This document shows positions 8,624 to 17,198 of a stretch of 64,000 nucleotides of DNA, in pieces. Source of the stretch: an uncultured Poribacteria bacterium (GTDB lineage Bacteria > Poribacteria > WGA-4E > WGA-3G). Position 1 is the stretch's first letter. Each line of letters begins with the position of its first letter. The translations under genes were made by a program, and so were the position numbers. Below the pieces are notes generated by a model. It did not search any database. It worked only from the letters and a program-made list of their open reading frames with translations, and was not told where the DNA came from. The stretch is from contig OX639992.1 of NCBI GenBank assembly GCA_951828515.1, forward strand, positions 4,566,217 to 4,630,216, written 5' to 3'.

Positions 8624-10516
8624 ATGAACACACTTATTATTGCGGTTTTGAGCTTCATCGGTTTCATCGTTGCCTATCATACCTATGGTAAATGGTTAGC
8701 GAGAAAGATTTTCGGATTAGACGCTCAAGCCACGGTGCCGAGTCAAGAACTGCGAGATGATGTCGATTACGTTCCAACAAAAAAAGAGATCATTTTTGGA
8801 CACCATTTCACCAGCATCGCGGGTACAGGTCCCATCGTTGGACCTGCCATCGCTGTTTTTTGGGGCTGGCTACCGGCATTGCTTTGGGTTGTCCTCGGAT
8901 CGGTTTTCATCGGTGCTGTTCATGACTTCGGTGCGCTTGTTGTATCCCTCCGCAATCGTGGGCAAAGTGTCGGCGAAGTTGCGGGTAGGATGATCGGCTC
9001 CCGCGCTAAATTTCTTTTCCTTTTCGTCCTCTTTATGGGATTGACCATCGTTCTCGCCATTTTCGGCTTGGTCATCGCTCTGATTTTCTCCTACTACCCT
9101 GAATCCGTCCTATCTGTTTGGGTAGAAATCCCACTTGCAATCGCCATCGGTATCTGGATCTATCGTAAGGGTGGCAATATTCTCATCCCTTCCATTGTCG
9201 CGCTCGGTATCATGTACATTGGGATGGCACTCGGCGCGTACGTTCTACCGATTGATCTCTCGCAGTGGTTCGGCATCCCTTTACTCGGACAAACTTACCT
9301 GAATGTCGTGGTGATTTGGACACTTGTGCTTTTCGTCTACTGCTTTATCGCTTCAGTGCTGCCTGTCTGGACACTGCTACAACCGCGTGATTTCATTAAC
9401 AGCCATGAATTGGTATTGGCACTCCTCCTATTAGTGCTTGGACTTGCCGTCGCAGGCTTGACAGGCAGAGCGGATCTGACAGCCTCCGCGCCTGCGATTG
9501 CCTCAGACATCCCACCCGATGCACCACCGATTTGGCCCTTCCTATTCATCACGATTGCGTGCGGCGCGGTCAGCGGTTTCCACTGTATGGTCAGCTCTGG
9601 AACCTCCAGTAAGCAGGTTGCCTCCGAAGGCGACGCGCAATACGTAGGATACGGCGCAATGCTACTTGAGGGTGGACTTGCCGTTATCGTTATTCTTGCC
9701 TGCTGTGCTGGCATCGGTATGGGGATTTTCAACCGGACGGGTACCGGGGCAAACTATACATTCCAACCGATTGTCAAAGCAGAGAGTGCAACCCCTGTTA
9801 CGAATCACGATGCTTGGAAAGCACGTTATGCTATCAAGACGGAAACAAATCCTGATGGGACTACCATGGTCGTCAGCGGTTGGGCAAGCCATGGACTCAA
9901 GGCGAAGGTGAGTGCGTTTGTTGATGGCGGCGGGAATTTCCTCGCCTCTCTCGGTATTCCGCTCAAGATGGGCATTGCGATTATGGCGGTACTCGTTGCG
10001 AGTTTCGCCGCGACAACGTTAGACACGGCAACGCGACTCCAACGGTATGTTATCCACGAACTGGCGCAAACCGTTAAGTTCAAACCTTTGATGAACCGTT
10101 ATATAGCCACTGCGTTCGCGTTAGTGCTCGCCGCAGCAGTTGCTCTGTTACAGGGACCCAGCGGTCCCGGCAGTGGTGGTTTGACGCTTTGGCCCCTCTT
10201 CGGTGCGACGAATCAACTCTTAGCAGGGTTAGCCTTCATGGTCATCGTTTTCTATCTCCTACGCCGCAACAAACCGATCTGGTTCGCACTCCTTCCGATG
10301 ATTGTCATGCTTATTATGCCTGCCTGGGCAATGCTACATCAGATGTTCAACCCTGAAACGGGTTGGCTTTTCACTGGCAAGTATTTGCTCCTCGGATTCG
10401 GCATCGCCGTCGAAGCCTTACAGATCTGGATGATCGTCGAAGGCATCATCGCCTGGCGACACGCCCGCGGAAACTATCCAGAACTCCCACCGTTGGAAAG
10501 TTTTGCCACCGATTGA
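8624..10516 (+). CDS. cstA: Carbon starvation protein CstA family peptide/pyruvate transporter
   Basis: Integral membrane transporter of the CstA family, known to import peptides or pyruvate during carbon limitation. The N-terminal CstA domain shows H-H-F-T-S-I-A-G-T-G-P-I-V-G-P-A, then W-G-W-L-P-A and V-H-D-F-G-A-L, which are diagnostic. Further signatures are F-H-C-M-V-S-S-G-T-S-S-K-Q and F-A-A-T-T-L-D-T-A-T-R-L-Q-R-Y. At 630 aa with about 16 hydrophobic segments it is somewhat shorter than E. coli CstA (about 700 aa). A hydrophilic ~50-residue loop around 385-435 lies between helices. The leader AAAAGATAAAATTAAAAA resembles the AAGG-type cassette seen at three other starts. The transported substrate is not predictable. 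Confidence 0.93.
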   Translation: MNTLIIAVLSFIGFIVAYHTYGKWLARKIFGLDAQATVPSQELRDDVDYVPTKKEIIFGHHFTSIAGTGPIVGPAIAVFWGWLPALLWVVLGSVFIGAVHDFGALVVSLRNRGQSVGEVAGRMIGSRAKFLFLFVLFMGLTIVLAIFGLVIALIFSYYPESVLSVWVEIPLAIAIGIWIYRKGGNILIPSIVALGIMYIGMALGAYVLPIDLSQWFGIPLLGQTYLNVVVIWTLVLFVYCFIASVLPVWTLLQPRDFINSHELVLALLLLVLGLAVAGLTGRADLTASAPAIASDIPPDAPPIWPFLFITIACGAVSGFHCMVSSGTSSKQVASEGDAQYVGYGAMLLEGGLAVIVILACCAGIGMGIFNRTGTGANYTFQPIVKAESATPVTNHDAWKARYAIKTETNPDGTTMVVSGWASHGLKAKVSAFVDGGGNFLASLGIPLKMGIAIMAVLVASFAATTLDTATRLQRYVIHELAQTVKFKPLMNRYIATAFALVLAAAVALLQGPSGPGSGGLTLWPLFGATNQLLAGLAFMVIVFYLLRRNKPIWFALLPMIVMLIMPAWAMLHQMFNPETGWLFTGKYLLLGFGIAVEALQIWMIVEGIIAWRHARGNYPELPPLESFATD

Positions 10517-10905
10517 GAAGTAAATATAAAACGTTGAAAACCTAACGCAGAGTTAGCTCGCCAAACCGTAGGAGAGCATAATCATGAAACACACAAACAG
10601 GCAATATAGGTTAGATCAACTCCGATTTTTTCAGCCTTACGTTGAGCAACTTCTAATCCGCTAACCTCGTAAGCAGTAACCGCTAACCAGTCTTTTCCGT
10701 TTGTTGGTTTGATAGGGATAAATGTATTTGTTTCTTCATGGAATAAAACAGCATCAGTACGCTTTAACTCAATGAGTCTCTTCCTGATTATACAAGTATA
10801 TACCGAGATTTATTACTCACAGAGAAACTCAGCACACTACTATTCATTTAGATCGGTAAGCGCAACAAATCTATGGCAATTTTGTAAATTGCAATTCACT
10901 ATTTT
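10517..10905. other. Decayed spacer downstream of cstA
   Basis: Apart from the methyltransferase remnant on the minus strand, I see no convincing gene. An AT-rich ~200-nt stretch (10709-10905) has a 66-codon frame on the plus strand with no family resemblance and no ribosome site, and I do not call it. Confidence 0.5.
10582..10704 (-). pseudogene. Remnant of a class I SAM-dependent methyltransferase
   Basis: About 40 codons read V-T-A-Y-E-V-S-G-L-E-V-A-Q-R-K-A-E-K-I-G-V-D (in two overlapping pieces), followed by L-T-Y-I. This is the post-motif I region of Rossmann methyltransferases (strand beta-2, helix, then DLTYI). No motif I glycine loop and no remainder of the domain is present on either side, so this is a relic rather than a gene. 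The call rests on pattern similarity only. Confidence 0.45.
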
Positions 10906-11232
10906 TTAGTTTGGGAAATCCGTGACATCCTTCAATTCCGACTTGTCTATCAAAATTGGCATACCTCGCAGCACACCGCGATTTGGCGTACATACAAGAT
11001 AGATGATTGACTCAAGTATGGCAATTACAAGTTCTCCATTGCGTGGATCCGGTTTACCAACCTCCACACAATAGTCCTTACCATGTTTCTGATAGGTGAT
11101 ACTGAAAATACGCCGATCTGAGACCTCCCAGTCCAGCGTTTCTTCAGCAAACTTCTTGACAGATTCCCAGACTTCTTGTGCTTGGGTATCGTCCTTAGCT
11201 TTAGGGATAAAGAATTTTATCTCCGTAGTCAT
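10906..11232 (-). CDS. Small conserved-looking protein of unknown function
   Basis: A 108-aa soluble protein I do not recognise. It starts M-T-T-E-I-K-F-F-I-P-K-A-K, has an acidic/amphipathic helix (D-T-Q-A-Q-E-V-W-E-S-V), a central Y-Q-K-H-G-K-D-Y-C-V-E-V-G-K-P-D segment, and a hydrophobic stretch I-L-E-S-I-I-Y-L-V-C-T-P. Secondary structure looks like a compact alpha/beta domain. Codon use is similar to neighbours and the sequence lacks low-complexity features, supporting a real gene. It sits in an accessory patch with a toxin-antitoxin pair on the same strand, separated from it by 124 nt of repeat. No function is assigned. Confidence 0.55.
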   Translation of the reverse strand: MTTEIKFFIPKAKDDTQAQEVWESVKKFAEETLDWEVSDRRIFSITYQKHGKDYCVEVGKPDPRNGELVIAILESIIYLVCTPNRGVLRGMPILIDKSELKDVTDFPN

Positions 11233-11262
11233 CTGGATTTTTCTCGAAAATTAGTCAGTTGA

Positions 11263-11292
11263 AAGCGCAATGAATTGCGTTACTACAAACCA
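11263..11292. repeat. Palindromic word AAGCGCAATGAATTGCGTTACTACAAACC (inverted copy)
   Basis: Reverse complement of the GGTTCGTAGTAGCGCAATT-type word found inside two MITEs (6797-6825, 32847-32875), with a diverged form near 53080-53103. Here it occurs with only a partial TGCGTAAGT end beside it (about 11317-11325). Confidence 0.6.
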
Positions 11293-11356
11293 ATGACCTC
11301 ACGAAAACGCGTAAACTGCGTAAGTTTTAAACTGAACAACTCTAAAAGAATAGGGC

Positions 11357-11683
11357 TTACTGATCAGTTAATAATTCTTCCGAGGCCAATAGATAATCAT
11401 TAAATGGCACAGAATTGGTGTTTATCTCCTTCGCCTCGACCATAAAGTCATCTAACAATTCTGAAGTAATAACAGTATTATCCAAATCGAACAGATAATG
11501 GTTTAATTGCACAAGATCTGCATTCATTTTCCCGGGCAACGTTCCTCTTTTTAGATTTGCTGCGTTAACGCGGTCCTCAATTTGCAAGGCAAGCAACCGC
11601 TTTCGTGTACATTCCACTACTTCCTCAAAGATACCTTCCTCTTTGAGAAAATCATCAAAGTTACCACCGCTATATTTATTCAT
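11357..11683 (-). CDS. HigA-like antitoxin with a strongly diverged HTH
   Basis: A 108-aa protein whose N terminus (G-G-N-F-D-D-F-L-K-E-E-G-I-F-E-E-V) matches the conserved head of the XRE antitoxins that pair with Gp49/HigB-like toxins. The usual helix-turn-helix follows only loosely: K-M-N-A-D-L-V-Q-L-N-H-Y-L-F-D-L-D-N-T-V-I-T-S aligns with the family's R-M-x-T-S-R-A-x-L-D-R-L-L-D-P-x-N-x-S-V-T. Its start overlaps the toxin's 3' end by 8 nt and is preceded by AGGAGG, so the two are translationally coupled in the toxin-first order usual for higBA. It should bind the toxin and repress the operon. DNA binding may be impaired by the divergence. Confidence 0.72.
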   Translation of the reverse strand: MNKYSGGNFDDFLKEEGIFEEVVECTRKRLLALQIEDRVNAANLKRGTLPGKMNADLVQLNHYLFDLDNTVITSELLDDFMVEAKEINTNSVPFNDYLLASEELLTDQ

Positions 11684-12041
11684 CCACTGTCCTCCTACTT
11701 TGCCATAGATTTTTTCGATCCCGCGCTACATTCAAATCTGTCTGTGGGATTTTTTGAGATTTTTTGATGAATCCGTGTAGCAAGACCATCTCGTCGCCTC
11801 CGATAGTGAATAATACCCTTGAAATACGCCCACTGCTGAGCCGACTACGAACTTCCCATAAATCAGTTTCTATTTTCCTGACAAGAGGCATACCCAAGGG
11901 CCAGCGAAATTGAACAAAATGTATATCTCTTCCGATTACTTTTTTGTCCGCCTTATTCAGACTCCTGAGCCATTGTTGGACAGGTAAACGTCCAGCATCC
12001 GTACGAAAAAAGGTAACGTTGAGGACAGGTTGATCATTCAT
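11676..12041 (-). CDS. HigB-like toxin, phage-derived Gp49-like (RelE superfamily) mRNA interferase
   Basis: A 121-aa toxin of the Gp49-like family (PF05973), predicted ribosome-dependent endoribonucleases. Diagnostic blocks are F-F-R-T-D-A-G-R-L-P-V-Q-Q-W-L, V-Q-F-R-W-P-L-G-M-P-L-V-R-K-I, L-W-E-V-R-S-R-L, R-V-L-F-T-I and L-L-H-G-F-I-K-K-S-Q-K-I-P, in the expected order. The frame is open for 115 codons further upstream, but family homology starts exactly at the ATG at 12041, which I choose. No Shine-Dalgarno is visible. All family blocks are intact, so the toxin looks active. It pairs with the antitoxin gene immediately downstream. Confidence 0.87.
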   Translation of the reverse strand: MNDQPVLNVTFFRTDAGRLPVQQWLRSLNKADKKVIGRDIHFVQFRWPLGMPLVRKIETDLWEVRSRLSSGRISRVLFTIGGDEMVLLHGFIKKSQKIPQTDLNVARDRKNLWQSRRTVDE

Positions 12042-12084
12042 AGAAATAAGCCAAATCTTGAAACAATCTGTCCCCGAAACATGC

Positions 12085-12864
12085 TTACGATGGTAAGGCT
12101 TCAGTTGCCTTGAAGAAATCGGCGTTTGATGTGCTGAATCCGTACTGCTGTTCCACCTCCCGAATCGAGATCTCCGTCGTGAACAGATTATCGTAGGTAT
12201 CAGGAAACTCCACACCAGTTGTGGCATCGCGGAGTAGCACGATGTTATAGCCATACCGTGCCATAGAACGGATACCGTAATCCCTGCCCAATACGCACCA
12301 ATTTGTTGCGAAACCAGCGAAGAGCAGATGTAAGATACCTCGCTCCTCCATGAGTTCATGCAACTGCTGTCCAGTCGCGATAACAAACTCTTCCGGTTTC
12401 ACATCAATCGCAGGGGAGACAGAAAGTTGCGATGCGAGTTTGTTCCAATGGATATCGATACTGGGCGGCTGACTACGGGGACCCCGATAAACGGCGTAGT
12501 CCCCCTCGCGACTTCGAAAATCCGAGGGGGGCCACGCTGAAGGCGTAGACGGTTCAGGCGGTTTGTGCCGCTTGAGTTGCGGATACTGTTCTGCTACTGA
12601 CGGAGAAGGAGCATGAACAATTGTCAAACCCGCATCTCGCGCAGCATCTATCACAGGCACGACGCACTCCTTTGTCACCCGTGCCGCACGTTCTATCCAA
12701 CTTTCAATGAAATGCACGTTCCACAGATCGACGAGCACCAAAGCGGTCTTCTCAACCGGTAACGGCATGTCAAACTCACGCCGAATGAAAGCGGTTTCAC
12801 GGCACGGCACATCTGCAGGGGTGCTATCCTGAAAATAGCGAACGCGTAGATTTAACGTCTTCAT
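12085..12864 (-). CDS. Isochorismatase-family cysteine hydrolase
   Basis: Cytosolic hydrolase of the isochorismatase/nicotinamidase fold. The nucleophile is C190 in F-A-T-N-W-C-V-L-G-R-D, and the catalytic aspartate is D46 in L-V-L-V-D-L-W-N. The usual catalytic lysine is not obvious; the corresponding region reads D-Y-A-V-Y-R. An insertion rich in proline (about residues 95-140) precedes it. The substrate could be an amide such as nicotinamide or an N-carbamoyl compound; sequence does not decide. The start codon overlaps the stop of the upstream peptidase gene by 4 nt, implying one transcript with the M16 pair, although no functional link is known. Confidence 0.85.
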   Translation of the reverse strand: MKTLNLRVRYFQDSTPADVPCRETAFIRREFDMPLPVEKTALVLVDLWNVHFIESWIERAARVTKECVVPVIDAARDAGLTIVHAPSPSVAEQYPQLKRHKPPEPSTPSAWPPSDFRSREGDYAVYRGPRSQPPSIDIHWNKLASQLSVSPAIDVKPEEFVIATGQQLHELMEERGILHLLFAGFATNWCVLGRDYGIRSMARYGYNIVLLRDATTGVEFPDTYDNLFTTEISIREVEQQYGFSTSNADFFKATEALPS

Positions 12865-15008
12865 TTTGGCTCCTGAAATAGTGATTCTTCAAGTTCAGCA
12901 TTGAAAGTGACACCTGTTACTGAAGTATCAGAAGAGAGTTCACCATCTGCATTCTGAAGAACATGATGCGCTATTTTAATACCATCAACATCGCGATAAT
13001 CACCCAAGAACGTCTCATGGTTTGTTACCACGCCTTGGACAGCTTCACGATATGCGAGCTTTACAATATAGTGTGTCTCGTCACTAATGAAAAGTCGCAA
13101 CACCTCCCCAGAAGGCTCGGAAACAAGCAGGATGTGCGTGGGCTTGTCCTGGACATCCTCACTCCCAGCATACTGGACCTGGGTATCGTTTTCCAAGAGG
13201 CGCGTTAGAAGCCATACAGGTTCACGAGCAATTGAATTTTTAAAGGCATCAGCAGCTTCAGGTGGAAAAGGTTGAACACCCATCGGTGTTACAGCAAACG
13301 CAGCGGAACCGTCGTAGATTTGAGTTATCTCCATTTGCGGCAACTTCAAATCTTGTCTTAATTTGTCAGGGTAGAGATAGTATGACATCGCCTCTACCTG
13401 CATCTGCCCCATCGGTGAATCGGCTGTAATACGTGCCTCCACAACAATGTTTTTGACGGATTGCAACTTCTCAAGCCCACCGTGGGCATCAACCGCTGCA
13501 GCAAGGACTTCCTTGGCTTTCGCCGTGTCTCCTTCACTCGCTTCAGGCATCGGTTCCGCAGGTGGCGGTGCAGGTTGCGCTATCTCGATTTCGTTAACCT
13601 CACCGAATTCATCAAGCGAGCGGTCGAAATTGGCTTTATTGCCGACAGTGACAATTGTGAGCGCATCTGGACGGAGATACTTCTGTGCGACTGCCTGCAC
13701 ATCCGCCGCCGTGACCTTGGCGATGTTATCGGTATAAGTCTCGAGGAAGTCTGGCGCATAACCGCGATACGCGAGCATCATCTGTTGGAAGGCGATTTGC
13801 GAACTGCTCTCAAACCCAAAGACAAACGAATTGATGAGCGAATCTTTGGTGCGTTGTAGCTCAGCATCCGGTACAGGCGCATCCCGAAGACCTTTGACGA
13901 CATCAATAATAAGCGAGATCGCTTCTGCCGTCTTTTCGGTCCGGGTCTGTGAATAAGCGAACCATTCCCCCGGATTCGTGTAATATGTGGTTTGCATGAT
14001 ACTGCCTACCATGTAGGCGAGACCCGCCTTCTCACGCACTTCCTTCATGAGGCGAGAGGTGAAACCGCCTTCACCGAGAATATCGTTCATGACGCGGAGT
14101 GCGAAAAAGTCTGGAAAATCGGGTGTGCGTTTGATGCCGAAATGTCCGATTAGCATCACCGACTGCGGGAGATCCTTGAAGATATAATTAACGGACGCTG
14201 CCGGAGTGGAATCCACAGTTGGAACATCAGGGAACGCAATATCTGCGGATTCCCAGCCTTCAAACACCTTCTCCAGTTGCGCAATCAAGGTCTCCGTATC
14301 AAAGTCGCCGGTAATTGCAAGCATCATGTTATTCGGATGGTAATATTTCGCATGAAACGCTTTGAGATCATCAACAGTGATACTCTCTATGCCCTCGATT
14401 TCAGTATACCACCCGAACGGATGATCGGTGCCATAGAGCATCGCGGAGAAATTGCGCCACGCCAGTTGGATAGGGTTATCGTTGCGTCGGCGGATGCGCT
14501 CAACAGACTGCTGTTTACGGAGTTCTAATTTATCTTCGCGAAACGCTGGGTTTCTGAGCACATCCGCAAAGATTTCCAATCCTTTTTCGAGATCCTCTGC
14601 GAGGGTTGAGAGGTTAACCGTCCCGTATTCACGGGACATGCCGACTTCAACGGAAGCCGCCATAGATTCCAGTTCCTCGTTCAGCGCGTCCGGTTCACGC
14701 GACACCGTGCCACCAGTTCGCATAACGGATGCGAATATTGACGATAAACCGACCTTATCTGCCGGATCGTAGATGTCACCAGTTTTAATCAACCCGTTGA
14801 TGTTGAAAAGCGGCAACTCATGGTCCTCAATGAGGTAAAGCACCATCCCGTTTGAGAGCATTCGCTTCTCTGGAGCGGGTGGCTTGAACTCGATCGGTTT
14901 AAAGGTGAGTTCTTCGTGTGGTCTGGCAAACGTAGAGGGGATACCCCACACGATGAGACAGGCGACCAGTGTCACGAAGGCAAGTCCGGTAAAGGTTCGT
15001 TTCTTCAT
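12861..15008 (-). CDS. M16 peptidase homologue lacking the zinc motif, fused to a LolA/LppX-like C-terminal domain
   Basis: A 715-aa exported protein: signal peptide about 1-28, two M16 half-domains (about 40-460), and a C-terminal domain (about 490-715) that opens A-V-D-A-H-G-G-L-E-K-L, like outer-membrane-lipoprotein-sorting (LolA/LppX-fold) domains. In M16 enzymes the HxxEH motif lies where this protein reads V-G-L-S-S-I-F-A-S-V-M-R-T-G-G (86-100), so zinc ligands are missing and it is predicted to be non-catalytic. The upstream gene encodes the active partner, and stop and start overlap by one base (TAATG). Active/inactive M16 pairs form heterodimers in mitochondrial MPP and in bacterial M16B proteins. 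The LolA-like fusion suggests a lipoprotein or lipid-linked substrate (inference). Confidence 0.88.
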   Translation of the reverse strand: MKKRTFTGLAFVTLVACLIVWGIPSTFARPHEELTFKPIEFKPPAPEKRMLSNGMVLYLIEDHELPLFNINGLIKTGDIYDPADKVGLSSIFASVMRTGGTVSREPDALNEELESMAASVEVGMSREYGTVNLSTLAEDLEKGLEIFADVLRNPAFREDKLELRKQQSVERIRRRNDNPIQLAWRNFSAMLYGTDHPFGWYTEIEGIESITVDDLKAFHAKYYHPNNMMLAITGDFDTETLIAQLEKVFEGWESADIAFPDVPTVDSTPAASVNYIFKDLPQSVMLIGHFGIKRTPDFPDFFALRVMNDILGEGGFTSRLMKEVREKAGLAYMVGSIMQTTYYTNPGEWFAYSQTRTEKTAEAISLIIDVVKGLRDAPVPDAELQRTKDSLINSFVFGFESSSQIAFQQMMLAYRGYAPDFLETYTDNIAKVTAADVQAVAQKYLRPDALTIVTVGNKANFDRSLDEFGEVNEIEIAQPAPPPAEPMPEASEGDTAKAKEVLAAAVDAHGGLEKLQSVKNIVVEARITADSPMGQMQVEAMSYYLYPDKLRQDLKLPQMEITQIYDGSAAFAVTPMGVQPFPPEAADAFKNSIAREPVWLLTRLLENDTQVQYAGSEDVQDKPTHILLVSEPSGEVLRLFISDETHYIVKLAYREAVQGVVTNHETFLGDYRDVDGIKIAHHVLQNADGELSSDTSVTGVTFNAELEESLFQEPK

Positions 15009-16525
15009 TATTCGCTGCCCTCCGTATCTTCACCGGCGGGTGCTACTGCCTCTTTCTTAACGAGTGTGCCGACGGTGCGGTTGCTTTTTGTGAAATAGGT
15101 TTTTGCGACCCTCATAATGTCTTCGGGCGTAACCTTATAGATGTTTTCCCGCCAACCCAATATATAACGCCAACTGCCAGCAATCCCTTCATAGAAGGCG
15201 AGTTGTTGCGCCATCCCAGCGTTCGAACTGAGACCTCGGATGAAACTGGCATCTACCTGTTTGAGGATCCGTTTGAATTCTTTTTCCACAACAGGTTCGG
15301 TCTTGAGCCTTTCGAGTTCCGCGTAAACTGCTTCCTCGACATCGGCAGTTGTGTGCGGAGACCGTGGCGTAGCATCTACAACAAAAAGATTGTCGTAGCG
15401 CGCTCCCGGATATCCGTTCAATGAATTAGCCGAGACGGCTATCCCCTCCTCAACGATGTTTTTGTAAAACCGAGAGGTACGTCCATCCGAAAGAATCGCA
15501 CTGATAAAATCCAGCACATAATCGTCAAAATGTGGAAGCGTCGGTTTATGGTATCCAATCATGAGTTGGGGTTCGGCATCAAACTCGACGTCAACCCGAC
15601 GTTCACCTTCCTGGGGCAGTTCCTCAGTTGTGACTTCAGGCGGGAGCGGTTGTGAAGGTATATCACCGAAATGCTTTTCAATGAGCGAGATGGTTTTGTC
15701 AATATCAATATTCCCGACAATGACCATAACCGAGTTGTTTGGGGCGTAGTGAACACGGAAAAATTCCTCTGCCTTGCGCCGATTTAGCATGGCAATATCC
15801 GAGGGCCATCCGATAATCGGTATGCCGTAAGGATGGGCAGTGAAGGCAGTAGCCATAAACTGTTCATAGAGTTTACCGCCTGGACGGGTATCAACACGCA
15901 TCCGGCGTTCCTCTTTGACCGCCTCGCGTTCGACATAAAATTCGCGTAGGACGGCGTTCTTAATCCGATCAGACTCGAGTATTGCCCACAACTCTAATTT
16001 GTTAGACGGCAACTCCACCGTGTAAATGGTATAGTCAACAGAGGTGCCAGCGTTGAATCCGGTACTCCCGTGTTGCGTATAGATTTCGGTATATTCGCCG
16101 GTAACGATCCATTCCTTGGCGAGTTCCTGTTGCGCTTTAAGTGCTTCTTCCAATTCGGCTATTTTGTCCGCATCACCTCTGGAACCTTTGGCACGCTCCA
16201 TGTCGAGGGCATCGCCTATCCGATCGATTTCGGCGAGCACAACCTGCTCTTTTTCATAGTCTTTTGTGCCAATTGATTTCGTGCCCTTGAACAACATGTG
16301 TTCAAGCATATGCGCGATACCGCGTGAATCATCTGATTCATCAACGGAACCCGCTTTAAAGAGGATGTAAGGCGCGATAGTAGGAGAGGTATCGCGTTTA
16401 ATCATCAATAACTTCAGACCATTGGGAAAGATGTGCTCCACCACGCGGTCTGAGAGGTCCTGTGCCGATGCTATTCCTTGCAGAGCAAGGAAGAATAGAA
16501 TCAGCAGATAACGTATCTGTTTCAT
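15008..16525 (-). CDS. M16 family zinc metallopeptidase, catalytic subunit
   Basis: A 505-aa periplasmic peptidase with signal peptide 1-21 (ending A-S-A-Q). The inverted zinc motif H-M-L-E-H, with H72, E75 and H76, sits in R-G-I-A-H-M-L-E-H-M-L-F-K-G-T. The distal glutamate lies in Y-V-E-R-E-A-V-K-E-E-R (about 198-207). A charged coiled insertion (about 94-137) separates the motif from G-S-T-G-F-N-A-G-T-S, extending the first half-domain compared with compact M16B enzymes. Two homologous halves are visible. The product probably degrades peptides in the periplasm together with the non-catalytic subunit encoded next. No regulator is adjacent. Confidence 0.92.
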   Translation of the reverse strand: MKQIRYLLILFFLALQGIASAQDLSDRVVEHIFPNGLKLLMIKRDTSPTIAPYILFKAGSVDESDDSRGIAHMLEHMLFKGTKSIGTKDYEKEQVVLAEIDRIGDALDMERAKGSRGDADKIAELEEALKAQQELAKEWIVTGEYTEIYTQHGSTGFNAGTSVDYTIYTVELPSNKLELWAILESDRIKNAVLREFYVEREAVKEERRMRVDTRPGGKLYEQFMATAFTAHPYGIPIIGWPSDIAMLNRRKAEEFFRVHYAPNNSVMVIVGNIDIDKTISLIEKHFGDIPSQPLPPEVTTEELPQEGERRVDVEFDAEPQLMIGYHKPTLPHFDDYVLDFISAILSDGRTSRFYKNIVEEGIAVSANSLNGYPGARYDNLFVVDATPRSPHTTADVEEAVYAELERLKTEPVVEKEFKRILKQVDASFIRGLSSNAGMAQQLAFYEGIAGSWRYILGWRENIYKVTPEDIMRVAKTYFTKSNRTVGTLVKKEAVAPAGEDTEGSE

Positions 16526-16735
16526 TCTGCATTTTGCGACACCTCTTCTTCGCAGAGAACCCGATATTGGGCAATGCCGCTTCCTTTCTATAGAAGTTAT
16601 CAGTTGTCAGTCGCCAGCTATCAGTGAAGAAAACTCTCGTCGCAATAGATGTTTGCTGAGAGTTCTCCAAGGTAAGATGAATTGTTACAAGCTACCTCTT
16701 TAACTGATAACTGATGACTGACTGCTGATAGCCAT
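16526..16735. repeat. Spacer with TCAGTTATCAGT/CTGATAACTGATGACTG words
   Basis: Short near-palindromic words of the CTGACTGCTGAT type occur at both ends (about 16598-16625 and 16700-16735), facing each other. Nothing coding is credible. Confidence 0.5.
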
Positions 16736-16993
16736 TTATTCTTTATCAAGGTCACCGAGTAACCCGACAAGGGCAAACCTAATGTGAGACGAGAGTGCTG
16801 AGTTTTCTGCGCGAAGGTCTGCGCCTTCTTCGTCCGGGTACATAACATGTGCCGCGACAGAGCGCTTGACCCAACGTTCTGCCCTGTCATCGTAAGGAAT
16901 GTATTTTTCTTTGGGTGCCGTGCATGCCGGACACTCATCTGGTGGATTATCTGCTTCCTTCCACAAATAGCCACAAGCTACACAAACAAACAT
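16736..16993 (-). CDS. Rubredoxin-like zinc/iron-binding protein
   Basis: An 85-aa cytosolic protein whose first 30 residues form a rubredoxin-like knuckle pair: C4-V-A-C7-G-Y and C21-P-A-C24. The remainder (about 35-85) has no metal ligands and includes an amphipathic helix. Such short rubredoxin-like domains also occur at rubrerythrin C termini, but here the domain is N-terminal and there is no diiron domain. It could bind Fe for electron transfer or Zn structurally; this cannot be told apart. AAAGGA lies about 8 nt before the ATG. It stands alone between repeat spacers. Confidence 0.8.
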   Translation of the reverse strand: MFVCVACGYLWKEADNPPDECPACTAPKEKYIPYDDRAERWVKRSVAAHVMYPDEEGADLRAENSALSSHIRFALVGLLGDLDKE

Positions 16994-17198
16994 TGCAAAG
17001 TCCTTTCTCTGTGCCTCAAGAAGATTAATATTTTCTTAACAAAACACCAAAATCATTAACCTTCAGAGGATCAAAATTACAGGTTTTAATACTTACGATC
17101 AACTACTGCATTTTAGCAGATTACACTTCAAAATACAAGTTTAAAATTCCGATATTTTATTCGAGACATTAGACACACTATACACACTATTAGGCTGA

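Noticed and set aside
10709-10909. 66-codon plus-strand frame in the spacer after cstA
   Set aside because: AT-rich, no ribosome site, no likeness to any protein; likely chance.
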